Assembly: GCF_041260155.1 (NCBI RefSeq)
Contig: NC_091948.1
Span: 6,696,001 to 6,760,000 of the forward strand
Length of the DNA: 64,000 nucleotides
Source: Ptychodera flava
Lineage: Eukaryota > Hemichordata > Enteropneusta > Ptychoderidae
Direction: 5' to 3'
Part shown: positions 23,501 through 35,790 of the stretch, in pieces
Layout: each line of letters begins with the position of its first letter
Numbering within the stretch: position 1 is the stretch's first letter
Notes under the pieces: model-generated
Databases searched by the model: none
What the model saw: only the letters and a program-made list of their open reading frames with translations
Told to the model about the DNA's origin: nothing
Made by a program: the position numbers and the translations under genes

Positions 23501-25755
23501 TTCCTACTGGCATACTTCAATTTTGACAAACTTTGTCCGGATTATTGAAGGTCATGTTTGTTGTTTGGGAATATACTTTTCTTTAAGTTAAAGAGGTGGT
23601 TTAGAAAGATTAGATGGCATGTCTTTTCTCGTATTTGACATTTTTTCTGACCAAGGTAAAAGCACGTATACTTTAAAGAATTCCTTATTTAAAGGCTGTA
23701 AATATCGCTCTGCATACTTCCCCATGCGTTGGCAACCATTGCGACCGACCCCTTTCTAATAAAGCCACTATAGTTTTTTCAAACTTCCCAATTTAAACGT
23801 GACAATTTTTCTGAAGACGACCGTGAAAATGCAACGCCTTGCCGCAACCCATAAAATCATTGACTCGGGATCATCGAGTATGGACATCTGAACACGGTGA
23901 TAGAGGGACGTACCAAGCCTGATCGATCCGAGGTAGGTTGACACGTGCCTGATTAGTGAATATCTATGATGATTTTGCAGTTATTTATTATTCACCAAAT
24001 GTGTTTTAACAGAAACTCGCTTCTTTATAATGAACTCTTTGAAACATGAGAAAGGGAGAAATTCATTATTTTTTCACAAATCTGTTTGACGCTGGTGTCG
24101 AATACTGGTCGCCAAACTTTATTGAAATCGACGTGCTAGACAAACTGTGAACAGGAAAGTTTCCGCCGACTTTTATTATGCACATTTTGAAGCCGCCTAC
24201 GACAGCAATAAATCATCGGACCATCTAGGTTCATTCGAATCAGTCATTCGAATTCAGTCAACTGATATCACCATCATCACCACACATATCATATCGATGT
24301 CCGAACGTAAAGATAAATTCCAGACCCTGAGCTCCCATCAGGTACGGTCGTGACAGAGGTTGACCCTATGCCGCCAATGCAATGTAATGTACAAGGTGCA
24401 GCTACGAGATAGTATCGTTAAGTCACTGTTCATCCCGAAATTTTAAGATACCTAGTATATTGGGGGAAATTAGACCACAATATTTCAAGATCATTTCAGA
24501 AATCCTCAAAGTCATATAAATCCTCTATTTCTTACTTCCACAGACCTCGACGATGAACAGAACGCACATATGCATCACCTTCAAGCGAACCCCCACCCCC
24601 GGAGTTCTGTCCATGCTAAACTGTAGCATAGCAACCATTTAAAAGTGCTCTTTAAAATGTCACCGACATTCTACTCGGTCAGTGACAACTGACCGACGAG
24701 TAATGGCAACTAAACACCATCGTTCGCACATAGCCAATTCCATGACATCACGAAGAATATCTCAGCGTTTTTGACAGCGGACTCATACATAAGTCTACTT
24801 TATGTGCCTGTAGAGTACAATTTGTCATTCCAATTAAAAATCTCACGTGTTCCTTGACCTTATGTAGGATAGGCCTAACACATGCTCGGCCCTGTACACG
24901 GGCGCTCGTGGATGTAGGCTTGATGGTCTTTAAAGTCAAACGGTCCAATATTGAGGAATACGACAATTAAGTGGACAATGACATGGCAAATCGAAAAGTA
25001 AAAGATTGTGGTCAGACTCCAAACTGACGTCCAAACTGTGGACGTGGGGAAGTTTACACAAAACATGTGTTAACAGTATAGCAATCGGAACATGTGACTC
25101 GGCAACCGGCGAATTGACCTCATTCTCGGGGTCACGCAAGAACATACATGGCGACACGCTCGCTTTACGATTTCGGCAGACACTACGCCACCTTTGATTC
25201 TTTAATTGGCGATAACAATCGCCGTAGAATATCAGATATTAAAAATATGTAAGTAACGTTCGATTGAAGAAAAATATACAAAATTTGCGAAAATCATGCT
25301 CGTGCATCGAGGAAGGAATTGAATTTGAATTGACCGAGTTACAATAGTGTGGCGTACGTGCAACATTTGCAATTACATATGGCTTGCGGGCACTCTATCT
25401 ACGAGCCATCCGTTAGCCCCATTTTGTTACAGTGAGATCTTGAATAAATTTGGTCGATGGAAATGTTACGGCACTCGATATTCCGTGGCCGCAATATTGC
25501 TTATAAACAGTATGTTGGTTACCGCGCCGCGTCAGTTACTATCACTATCGTACTCACTGTACTACAAACGACCGCTTTATCATTTTAGCTCGCCATTCTT
25601 GTAATTCTGCGTAAAAATACGTTGTATAATCAATGTCACTTAAAAGAGCTGTTTATCCTTCACAACTGAGGTGCCTTTGGTGAAGATGATTTTCTCTGAT
25701 GGCCAAAATGAGTTGAAAATTGTTAGGATCGCAACAAGAATAATGTTGATCTTAC
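20540..25755. other. Upstream region / possible first intron of creatine kinase
   Basis: No confident coding sequence. A 124-bp segment (21272-21395) is the reverse copy of 59813-59932. Short C and G runs occur near 20780. A 62-codon minus-strand frame (23374-23186) begins with a hydrophobic stretch but shows no other support. Confidence 0.4.
21272..21395 (-). repeat. Dispersed repeat shared with UBAP2 intron 11, copy 1
   Basis: Read on the minus strand it runs from 'caagctttgactaaaa' through 'attgatgttgaatgatgagc' to 'gttcagtgtagctctgacaa'. It matches 59813-59932 with scattered differences and short indels. Confidence 0.75.
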
Positions 25756-25870
25756 CTTGCTAGCTCCTACCGGCGCGGTGTGAAAGCTAAGCTCCGCTTG
25801 TGGCAATCGATATATCCAGAGACGCGCCATATCATTGGACAACGCTGACGCAATGGCAACTTTACTTGTT
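25756..25870 (-). other. Candidate non-coding first exon (creatine kinase?)
   Basis: On the minus strand, GC-richer sequence ends in a near-consensus donor, GCAAG|GTAAGATC, with the exon edge at 25756. It is the best upstream donor I noticed to pair with the acceptor at 20540. The right boundary is arbitrary. It could belong to another gene or be chance. Confidence 0.25.
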
Positions 25871-26133
25871 TACTTTTGACCATATTTGGGATACGCGTCG
25901 ACCGAAAGGCTATCCGGTCAATAACATTTTACAGGCAATTGGATATTGATCGCATGGTCATTTAAATGATCAAATTATAGCGTCGAAAAGTTTCTAGTTT
26001 ATATTTAACAAAACTTGAGTATTAAATAATGACATTTATGCAGATCTAGTTCATCCAACGGCACTGTAAGCTAGGCTTAAGCTCTCGGCTCACTTCGGGA
26101 CTTCTTTGGGACGTGGTGTTCTCGTTCATCTGT

Positions 26134-26443
26134 AGGCCTATATGGTCACAGGGGCTCACAAGTGGCTATATAAGTCAATATTACAGCGTTTTTCTTTCTT
26201 TTACAATGTTACAAATAAACTAGCTGAGCCTGAAGAGCACAACACTTGTGTAGCTGTCTTTTGTGTAGCTTGTATTGGCATGTATAGTGCGCCCTCAATA
26301 GGGAGTGTGATCATATGTAAATGCGACCTTTGGTTCCGTGACCTCTAGCCATGCCTACTTCCCTCTCCTATGGCGGCCATGCGTACAGACGTCGCTGTGT
26401 TTACTGACGTCGCTGTGTTTACTGTACTAATTTCCCAAGGGAG
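26134..26443 (-). repeat. Inverted solo copy of the 30.8-31.7 kb tandem unit
   Basis: Begins AGGCCTATATGG and ends near 'actgtactaatttcccaagg'. Its reverse complement matches one unit of the array at 30795-31720, including the outer flanks on both sides. It carries a private 18-bp direct duplication (GACGTCGCTGTGTTTACT twice, about 26388-26422). Confidence 0.8.
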
Positions 26444-29014
26444 GCAGATCCGGCCATATCCGCAGTATGATTGTTATGGTGAATCTCCGAAAACATGAAA
26501 TCTTGGTAATTTTTTTTGACGGACACGGCCATGTTTTGGCACAAGGATCTGACAATGTCATTAAAGTCTAAAAATGAACCTTCGTGAATGTAGAATGTGA
26601 AGAAAATTGGACGCTGTCAGCACCATGTCCGAAGCGACCCATGTGCGCCGTGAAGTACCTGTGCAGGCAACTTGATTATACTTTATAATGAGGACGTAAT
26701 CTGGTGAGTGACGGCTCGTTCAAGAGTGGTGGGGCGTGCCTTATGCAAGAAAATAAACAGGAAATTAACATATTTACAAACACGATGTATTGCACATGGC
26801 CCGTACGCGACACAGCCTGCAGATCACCTCAGTGGTACAGCAACAGGTATTAAAGTTTGTATGCCTATTTTGTTCCCATTTTATCGCTGGGAGGTTAAAA
26901 AGCCAGTCGAGATTGCGTTATCACCTAACACCATACCGATTGGGGACAGAGCAGAGTAGATCGAAACGCAAACGGGGTGTTATTATAGGAAAGGCGGTGA
27001 CTTATTTAAAGCTGAATAAATGCTGTCTCTGGTTGTGTAAGTCTGTCGATCGAAATATATATTTTGTTCTCAGTTGATTAATCATGGGGGATGGCAGTCT
27101 CGATCTCCCCTTTATGGATTGATATTTACTGACTCGTTCCTTCTCATTTTTGTCAATCGATGAAAGCATTTTCGTCTTCCTTATTCAATCTTACTTTGAC
27201 CGATGTTATATCCTGACCTACAGTGTCATTAGTTTTGACTAACGTGCGAAGACGTTGCCCATGCGCCCGGTTGACGAGATATTTTGCAAAACGGTGAAGA
27301 AATATTATTTATTATTAGCCGTGTTCACAATAATGACACTGGCTCAAAAAGAAAGAGAAGGACAAGAAATGTATAACACTGAAATATTTGAACTCGTACG
27401 GCCATACTGTATGCATGGGGGCCCGGGAGACATCGATGTCAGTCTTTCCGGACTGTTTACATGTAACTTAGGGGATATCAAAGGAGATGAATCAGTTGGT
27501 TGAATAAAACAAAAGTTTTCGGACATATTTTATGTCAATGTTGTCAATGTCGGACTTTTGATTCATTTCGATTGAGAAACCAGAATCACCTACAGAGATG
27601 TCTGTATTAAACACGGACGCATAATTGGGAATAGTTTGTTGTGCCGCTACTGTCGGTCTCAGTCGTGGTGTCTCTCCCATAAAATTTCGAAGCTATACGC
27701 CTACACTTGTGATAGGTATACAATATCGGTTCGATGTGCGAAGATATACAGATTACAAGTTATTTTAGAAGTTCTCAAAACCAGTAAAAATAACGTAGAC
27801 GTACATCGCATGCTTTCTTACACCGAACGAGCCGTCGGTTTCCATAGCTATTACGTGAAATCCGGCCTCACCGATGTCCCTGTCCCGATTCGGAGAACAA
27901 CTTTCAAGCTGCGAGTTGAGGTTCAGATGTCTGATTTTTTCATATTCAAAAGACTTATTGATTCACAGAGAACGCCCGTCTTGTTTTTAGCACATGAGGG
28001 CAATTGAAAATTCAAAGCCGAATAGCCAGTGGGAAAAAATTCGACCGGACGACTCGCTCTCACCAGCGATCGCAATGAAAATAAAATCGAAGTCTCTGAA
28101 GTCGGTATCATTGCTCCGCCATGTTTACTGTTGGTTGTACGGCCAGTTTAAATTCACATATTTTCTTCACGGTAAAATTCATATAATTGCCATACCGCGA
28201 AGTTCCCTGTGCAATATGTCTTATGTCAATATGTCTATTTGGCAGAAAAAGCGTCACGGACATTCGATCGATGGTGATGAACTTTCTCCAGGCCGCGACA
28301 TGTCACCAGTTACGAACTTTATCGGTTTTCGATACGAAATATGCAATATATTATCAGCATGTTCACGTTTTGTTTTGAGTCTGATATCGAATATAACATC
28401 AAACGCCATTAGACTATCTCATCTGCCTGTCAGGGAGTTACAATATATTTCCAAGGGCTGGCACACGATGTCAACTTACGATACGCGTCGTCCGTCGAGC
28501 GGCCGGTGGCAGTGTCACAGATCGCTCCGTGTGTAATCGCGGCCACTTTGATTTTGATGTGACACCCAGGTGCGTTTGAGGTTTTTTGTTATCTAATTTG
28601 TCGACCTCACAAAATTTCACAGTCCATGCTTTGAAGCAGTCTCAACATGGCAAACATTTCTCGCGTAAATTTCATCCTTGTCGTTCCAAATAATTCGACC
28701 ACTAAATTATTTCGGCAGTTTTAATTTCCTAATAATCGACGATTTTGAAATCGTAATTATTTTTTTCTGGTCGAATTGATCGGGTTTTTACGGTACTTCT
28801 CAAACTCTGCTTAAAACAGCAGCAACAGTCAAACACTAGGAAAAGTGCACGGGATTTGATTGAGTCGTGTTGCCCGTTGTGTATGCATAGTATATGCATG
28901 GAGGTAGTCCGTTACTACCTCCATGGTACATTATTAACTGAACGGTTTACCCAGTTACAGTCCTTCCACATACTGTGACCCATTCAACCTCTTATCCAAT
29001 AATGCATATATATG
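26444..29014. other. Spacer with relatively high CpG, no gene confirmed
   Basis: Two overlapping plus-strand open frames (123 codons at 27636 and 180 codons at 27994) are the longest in this spacer. They show no recognisable domain, signal or low-complexity bias. A 12-bp-arm palindrome (CATGGAGGTAGT...) lies at 28897-28925. Confidence 0.4.
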
Positions 29015-30079
29015 CAGGGCTCAAAGTTAATATTTTCAGCTAGGAGCAATTTGCTCCAAGTCCAAAATTTTAGGAGCAAACCCAAAAAAACTAGGAGCAT
29101 TTTGAAACCGTTCAAACAATGTGGTACTTATCAAATAAGGTGAACAGTTGCCATTCATTATTCATCTCGTAGTACTTTTTTCTAAATCTGCGTTTTATAC
29201 ATACAATTTGGTAACAGTAACAGTATTTCAAGTCCGTTTTTTTTGTCGTGCCGAAACCAATCTCAAAATTCTCGACTTGTCACGTATTTTGCAAGGGATT
29301 TTTTAACTTTTTCATCCCATACTTTTGTTGGCATGTTTTTCCTGTATTTTGTGGCTGCTATCGACTTTCCGACTCGGTTTCTTGCTGTGCTGCGGATCCA
29401 TTTGTCATGTGTACACGTCACAGACGGAACATCATCGTCATCGAATGATTGACCTGGTATACTGTCCGTGAACAGTATGATCGCTGGTGCTATCAATCCC
29501 TAGTGTTCTGCTGGGATTTCGTTTTTGTTGTTGTTGCGTCTCCTTTACTGGCAGACCCAGTTTCAACATGATCGACCTTGAGTTTCCCTTGCTTTCCAAA
29601 ATAACGATCTAGTGAGCCCGACATCTTGGACTGAAATATAGGTAGTGTGCACGTGGGGAAAGTTTTTGCTTGTGATTTATTTCGTTAGTTACTGCTAATT
29701 CCTGTGATGGTTATTGGTTCAATAAAATTGATTATGACAGCATTGACATGATACTGATATTTGATTGGGTCGTGATTTAATTTGTGATTAAATTCATCGC
29801 ATGTCTTGACAGCTGTTTGGCAACATGTAACCTCTCATATAAAAAAAGTAGCGGTAGAGACGCGCTCGCCTCTGTGTGGCTGGGCGACGTCAAATGTTTA
29901 TTAAAATCTATTTTGGCACGTCTGATTTCAGGGTCACGACCCTTGCAAACTCTGTGAAATACGGTGGGAATTATTCCTTGCGTAGAATTAGTCGCAAAAT
30001 GCGAGTAACCTACATTTTTTTGGCGCAACTTTGTCAAATTTGGTCGCAGCGACTAAAATGGTCGCAACTTTGAGCCCTG
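29015..30079 (-). mobile_element. Non-autonomous hAT-like element with transposase relic
   Basis: Ends CAGGGCTCAAAGTT and AACTTTGAGCCCTG are perfect 14-bp inverted repeats. ATATG abuts both ends as a probable short target duplication. The left subterminal region has three TAGGAGCA words; the right has four GTCGCA/GGCGCA words. Inside, on the minus strand, a 5' fragment of a transposase-like frame survives and is listed separately. The TIR core GGGCTCRAA is shared with the nested elements at 48.1-50.4 kb. Confidence 0.8.
29265..29630 (-). pseudogene. Decayed N-terminal exon of a hAT-type transposase
   Basis: After an acceptor ('ctatatttcag', exon edge 29630) an ATG at 29624 opens MSGSLDRYFGKQGKLKVDHV and continues for 43 codons to a stop. 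In another frame downstream, a stretch with SFDDDDVPSVTCTHDKWIRS and WDEKVKKSLAKY stays open to about 29265. The opening 'LxxYF..K' resembles the start of the transposase at 43549 (ITAFYKPK). The BED/TTF finger and catalytic core are absent, so this is a truncated relic with at least one frameshift. The link to hAT rests mainly on the enclosing TIRs. Confidence 0.5.
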
Positions 30080-30794
30080 ATATGTTGTTCAGATTAAGCT
30101 GCATACGAAATAAAAGTACTTGTAACTTTTATGGTTTTATACATAGAGTGGTTACAATCGGTGCTGGTATTGTTGGGTGGAGATCTGACCAGGCAATCCC
30201 CTTTTCATGTAGCTGTGATATCGCAGCGGCACTTGTGGCGTGTATCGAACGCGCTCGGGTCATTGAGGTCATTGCCACAGTCCCGCTGCGAGCCAACGCA
30301 TAGGCTTCGTTGGCAGTTTGCTACGAGACCAACCAGTATCGTAGATTTAGCTTGCAAAATAATGAACTACTTGAATAAATAAACTTGTATCATCTTTATT
30401 ATTGACTATCTGACCATGTCTCTGCTACCTCCATGCACATGCTCCATGCTGAGACTCATTCTGTACGCCTGCTAACTTTCTTGAAGATAAGAAGAACACA
30501 TATTTCGACCATTTTCCCGTGAGCCGTCGACGGCTTCTACGATGTTTGCTCGATCGCACGTACAACGCACTGAATACTTTACCGGACTTTCTTTGCTCTG
30601 CGTTTTTGCCAAGAACAACAGTCGCCAGAGCCGTAACAAACATGTGCTCCATGCTTGAGGTCGCCGGTAGCCCTGGTGCTTTTTGACGCTCATTAATGCA
30701 GACTCGCCCACATAAATATATGAATATTTATGATGCATTTTAAGTAACCAGGTACTTAGCGGCGCTGATGGTCTTGGCTTGGCGAAGAGCTGCT
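30080..30794. other. Spacer, no gene confirmed
   Basis: A 75-codon minus-strand frame (30652-30425) rich in Arg/Lys/Ser was considered but has no supporting feature. Nothing else recognised. Confidence 0.35.
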
Positions 30795-31720
30795 CCCCTT
30801 GGGAATTAGTACAGTAAGCATAGCGAGGACAGGAAGTAGGAATGGCTAGAGGTCACGGAACTAAAGGTCGCATTTACATATGATCACACTCCCTATTGAG
30901 GGCGCACTATACATGCCAATACAAGCTACACAAAAGACAGCTACACAAGTGTTGTGCTCTTCAGGCTCAGCTAGTTTATTTGTAACATTGAAAAAGAAAG
31001 AAAAACGCTGTAATATTGACTTATATAGCCACTTGTACAGTAAGCATAGCGAGGGCAGGGCAGGAAGTAGGCATGGCTAGAGCCGGGCCTAGAGGTCACG
31101 TGAACTAAGGTCCATTTACGAGGACGCACTATACATGCCAATACACGCTACACAAAAGACAGCTACACAAGTGTTGTGCTCTTCAGCTGGATTATTTGTA
31201 ACATTGAAAAAGAAAGAAAAACGCTGTAATATTGACTTAAATAGGCACTTATATACAGTAAGCATAGCGAGGACAGGAAGTAGGAATGGCTAGAGGTCAC
31301 GGAACTAAAGGTCGCATTTACATATGATCACACTCCCTATTGAGGGCGCACTATACATGCCAATACAAGCTACACAAAAGACAGCTACACAAGTGTTGTG
31401 CTCTTCAGGCTCAGCTAGTTTATTTGTAACATTGAAAAAGAAAGGAAAAACGCTGTAATATTGACTTATATAGCCACTTGTACAGTAAGCATAGCGAGGG
31501 GCAGGGCAGGAAGTAGGCATGGCTAGAGCCGGGCCTAGAGGTCACGGAACTAAAGGTCACATTTACGAGGACGCACTATACATGCCAATACACGCTACAC
31601 AAAAGACAGCTACACAAGTGTTGTGCTCTTCAGCTGGATTATTTGTGACAGTGAAAAAGAAAGAAAAACGCTGTAATATTGACTTAAATAGGCACTTATG
31701 AGCCCTGTGGCCTATATGGT
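30795..31720 (+). repeat. Tandem array, four ~222-bp units in a dimeric pattern
   Basis: Units start with ACAGTAAGCATAGCGAGG at 30811, 31037, 31255 and 31482. Units 1 and 3 are nearly identical, as are 2 and 4. Units 2 and 4 share insertions such as 'agagccgggcctaga' and a deletion that removes most of 'catatgatcacactcc'. The real period is therefore a ~444-bp dimer present twice. An inverted solo unit lies at 26134-26443. Confidence 0.9.
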
Positions 31721-32961
31721 GAAAAGACCTTGCCACTTACCGCTGGCGGCGGCTTGAATGAGTATCGATTTTTCCGCATGCAGGGACCTCATTATTCGTC
31801 CTAAACAGTTTGGAGAACCGGCGTTGCTAAACAACGCACCAAATTCAAGTCTTAACAGCGTCTGGTATGCTTCAACCGATCAAGTGATTTATATGCCGGT
31901 CCAGCTAATGGTTCCTTGAAGGTCAGGTGTCGCTTCTTTACAATCTTTATTTAAAAAAGGAAAAAAAACGAACAAAAATACCCTTCAACAGATTAAAACG
32001 GTGATACTGAAAATGACAACCCATGGATTCGATCATATTGCCCATTTGGTGCTGTTTCTTTCCTCAGGCGCAAATCGATATCTAAAATGGGTTGAAGACA
32101 TGTCATTGCCAGCCAACAAAAGAATTGGTAGAGAGGCATCAAGTAAAAAGCTCACCTGGCAAATACATAGGTACAGTCGTCATCGATCACGTACTTTAAC
32201 CTTACAGGCAGCACATGCACGTACATTACCAAATCGAGATCGCTTAGTAAGAAAAGCATGCATTTTAGCTCAGTCAGCCTACTGCCCACTGCACGGGATA
32301 TCTCTAATAAACTGTCGTCTTGGTAACGGGCCTTAGTGTCATTTCAATTCATCAAGGTCCCAAGTCTAATTTCAATTTTCTCAGCTTGAGACACCAAGAC
32401 ACTACAAGCGACTTTTTCAGGAAATTGACAGTGTCTGAGCTATATTTTTTTAAATATAGGTTTCATTTATAAAGCGATAGCTAAAGTCTCTGACATGTAA
32501 CGACAAAGCTGTAACAAATAAAATTATAGAAAACCATTCTTGATTGGTCAGTATTATACAAAGCAATGTATAAAGTAAAGAATCTTCCGAAGTCGCCAAA
32601 GCATCGGTTTCATATACGGACTCATACTTCTGTTGACTACTGGGGTGAGATCGATGAGATTATCTGCTCAGGGTCCTCATCTACACATAAGCTTACTTGC
32701 TGTCTGGATGACCTTGTCTCTAGGATCCTGCAGCAAATTTATGTCGAATTTTTTTTATGATTAACCACAAAATGCTTACATATTTTTATGTGAAATACGG
32801 AAAACGTGCGACCCTAATCAAGGTCGTCATTTTTGCCTAAAGTACCTTGTCAACGAGGCTGCATCGAGAAGACTGCCGCCCATACAGCTAGAAGTTACAC
32901 ATATCATTCCATAAGTGACAGACCCTTTCAAAGAAACTTAGACTGCTTTCGCAGAAGTAAG
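31721..32961. other. Spacer, no gene confirmed
   Basis: A 111-codon plus-strand frame at 32001 has no recognisable domain. No repeats or RNA genes noticed. Confidence 0.35.
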
Positions 32962-33169
32962 CTATGAAAATTCAACTTTCTTTCGACTCAAATCACGTGT
33001 TCCTCGTTTACTAGTGTTGTCTGCTGATTGTTGACACTGTTTCGGTTGCCTTCCAAGGCCCTTGGGATCAATGCACCTAAAGGTTCCGTCGTCGGTTAAA
33101 TGCCGGTCAATATTTGCACATATATCCTGTCCTGGCTGATGCTGACCCTCCAACTTTGACGTGTCCTTT
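32962..33169 (-). CDS. Tentative terminal exon of a secreted Cys-containing protein
   Basis: A strong polypyrimidine tract and acceptor on the minus strand ('actattttttctgctcag') precede 69 open codons ending in TAG. The peptide contains DICANIDRHLTDDGTFRCID, a third Cys (KQCQQS), then a basic tail with KRGTRD and RKK. It looks like an extracellular domain fragment, but I do not recognise a family. The exon needs an upstream donor leaving two bases. A donor at about 34060 (GCAG|GTATTT) would fit that phase and join to a hydrophobic TQIVLFTAVSSVAAWS stretch, but I found no in-frame ATG for it. Chance is a real alternative. Confidence 0.25.
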
Positions 33170-34974
33170 CTGAGCAGAAAAAATAGTGTTAAACGAAAAA
33201 ATAAAAAAAAGGGCATTTTTATGTTGGAAAATGCATACCCACAAAACTTTTTTGTGTAAGAGAAGATACGAAAGAATTTGCGATATTTTCTACAACAAGC
33301 TAGCTAACCCAACCTAAGAGACGATAGGTATACGATACTTTCGCTATGTTAAAGGACTAGCTACAATTAACTTTTGTATCATTTTGTCTCGAAAACGAGT
33401 ACAATATATATCTTCTTCCTCTTCTCAAGACAAATACATGAATTCTAGTTCTGACTAAAATTAAGGTGAACATTATACACTCATGCAGACTGTGTTGTCA
33501 AGTCAAGTAGTAAGTGCTTGCCATACGAGTTGAGGAATGAAACATGTACAAGCACAATATTTCACGCACAGCACAAAAATTCTTTTTGAAAATACATATA
33601 CATCACTGAGCTTACAGAGCTCCACGTAGTCGAGTAACCCTTTTCTTGAAGAAAGAAAGAAGATTCTTCAACAGGGATGTGACCTCGCTCCATGAGAAGT
33701 GACTGTTTACGTTTATTCATGCCCTATGTAAACGGCCTTGATGTTCACCTTGATTTTTTTACATTAAAGGGCCACACAGTTGTCGGAACTGCGCTCAAAG
33801 GTCGCATGGGACCCATACGACCAATGTAAAAACTGTATCCAGGGCACGATGGTGATTGATAAAAGTTAAAACATGTCCGTCATAATCTACATTGTATAAT
33901 TTAAACGTTGCAGCTATGATGATGAGGTACATCTAGATATCGTGCACACAATACATTGTTTGTAAACAAGAAACTCGCACAGGCGCAGTTCTGACGACTG
34001 TTTCCCTATACGAATGTCCCCATGTTTGCTAGTTTCGTAGTCTTGATCTGCAAATACCTGCTCCAGGCTGCCACCGAACTGACAGCGGTGAAAAGAACGA
34101 TTTGTGTACATGTCGGTGATCTTAATCGTCTAAGTAAATGGTCTCCTGGAGTCCCGTAGCCCGTGCTGAGAGGTGTAGCCTTGCGGTACCTGTGAGGGCC
34201 TGTGCCAATCGTTCAACACCTTGCTGCCAACTTGAATGCATACCCTTACAAAGTGTCATGTTCATGAAATTCCGCATAACACTGGTTGCCAGCTCAGAAA
34301 CGAATTGTTTCTAAGATTTCAACCGCTTTGTTTGAATTTACAATTGATCGCTGTAATTTACGATTTATATTCCGAGATCACTTCATTTCCATGGCAGAGG
34401 AAACCTGATAGAGCAGTCAGTGTTGCGATTGTCTGACTTTTTAAGGTAGGGGACTACCAGTAGATAGCGCAATTCAGCCCGTTCCATTGATTTGCATGTC
34501 AAAATGTAAGAAAATATCCTTGCAATATTGTCATTTTCTTGAAACTTTCTCAAAAGACTTGGAATAAGAAGTCATTTTGAAAATTATTTTCAAGAAGTAG
34601 TGTCACCGTTCTACAGTTCAAGATAAAATGCCAAGAGTATTCCTTTCTGTACTAAACAACCTTCAAAAAAATGCTGACTCAGTAGTTTTTCCTTGTGCTT
34701 TTGAGAGTGTAACTTCATCAACTTGTTGGCAACATTCAATTTCTTCACACAATCTAACAGTCAGTTGTAAAGGAACTTTTCGAACTCTACACAGCAGGAA
34801 ACAGTAATACTTTAGTCTAAATCAGCTCCGTACATGTTCAAGGGCTGAACTTTATCGTATTGAAAAGCAGCTGTTAAGCTTATAAAATCAAAAGGTAGCA
34901 TATTTCTATACGAAGTATCTCAGAAAGCAAGTTAGAATATTACTCTATCTCACGTTTCTTGTCTATTCACTGTA
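33170..34974. other. Spacer, no gene confirmed
   Basis: AT-rich. Apart from the hydrophobic open stretch near 34060-34120 mentioned for the tentative exon, nothing is recognisable. Confidence 0.35.
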
Positions 34975-35790
34975 CCCAACACAGCACATACAAAACTAAG
35001 AAAAAATGACTATGTTCGCTAACAACTTTTAGCCGTGCGTTTCGCTGAAATTGAAGAAAGTGACGAAAAGGTAAGATTTTCCACACTTGAAAAAAGCACG
35101 GGGTGGGGGTACTTTCCGAACCTGTAACCAAAAAAGTAGGACGGCGAACCCTCCTTAAAGCACAACACATGCAAACATTAGAAGAATGACAATATTCCCT
35201 GACAGGTTTCACGAATCCCTTTTTCCTGAAATCATCGAAAATGACATAGAATTGTCCGTTTGCAGTTGAAAAAAAAAGCATGGAATAGGGGTACTTAGTA
35301 ATCCTCTAACTCAAAATTTAGGACGGGAACCCCACTTTTTGTGTTTATTTTTGTATATATAACTGATCAGGGCACAACATGAACAGAAGTCAGAAAAATA
35401 ACAATATTTGCTGACAGGTTATGGACTTGTTCTTCCTGAAACCATAAAAAAATCACAAAAAAATGCCCATTTGTATTTGAAAAATGCTTGGGGTAGGGGT
35501 ACTTTGGAACTCCTAACTCAAAAGGTACTACGGGAACGCCTATTTTTCTGTTTATTTTTGCTTACAAAAAAGATCCGAGCAAAACATATGCAAAAATCGG
35601 AAAACTGAGAATATTCCCTGACAAGTTTAATGCATGCTCTTTGCTGAAATCATCCGAAATTACAAAAAGTGCCGTTTGCAGGTAAAAAAGCATGGGGTAG
35701 GGGTACTTTGGGACCTGTAAGTAACTCACAAAGTAGGGCGGGAAAGTACAGCATATGTTCAAATCACAAAATTGACAATATTTCTAGTTT
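34975..35790. repeat. Diverged ~205-bp tandem repeat, about four copies
   Basis: Each unit runs through 'gcacaacatatgcaaa', 'gaatattccctgacaggttt', 'cctgaaatcatc', 'aaaagcatggggtaggggta' and 'gtaggacgggaacccc'. Copies start near 34980, 35160, 35370 and 35577, with a fragment after 35745. Neighbouring copies differ by many substitutions and by presence or absence of a 'tttttgtgtttatttttg' block, so the array is old. Confidence 0.8.

Noticed and set aside
27636-28536. Two overlapping plus-strand open frames of 123 and 180 codons
   Set aside because: No recognisable domain, signal peptide or splice-site logic, and the amino-acid makeup looks like random translation. Kept only as a spacer note.
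30880-31701. Repeated short frames (…ALYMPIQATQKTATQVLCSS…) across the tandem array
   Set aside because: They arise from translating the same repeat unit several times. The inverted copy at 26.1 kb gives an unrelated peptide on the other strand.
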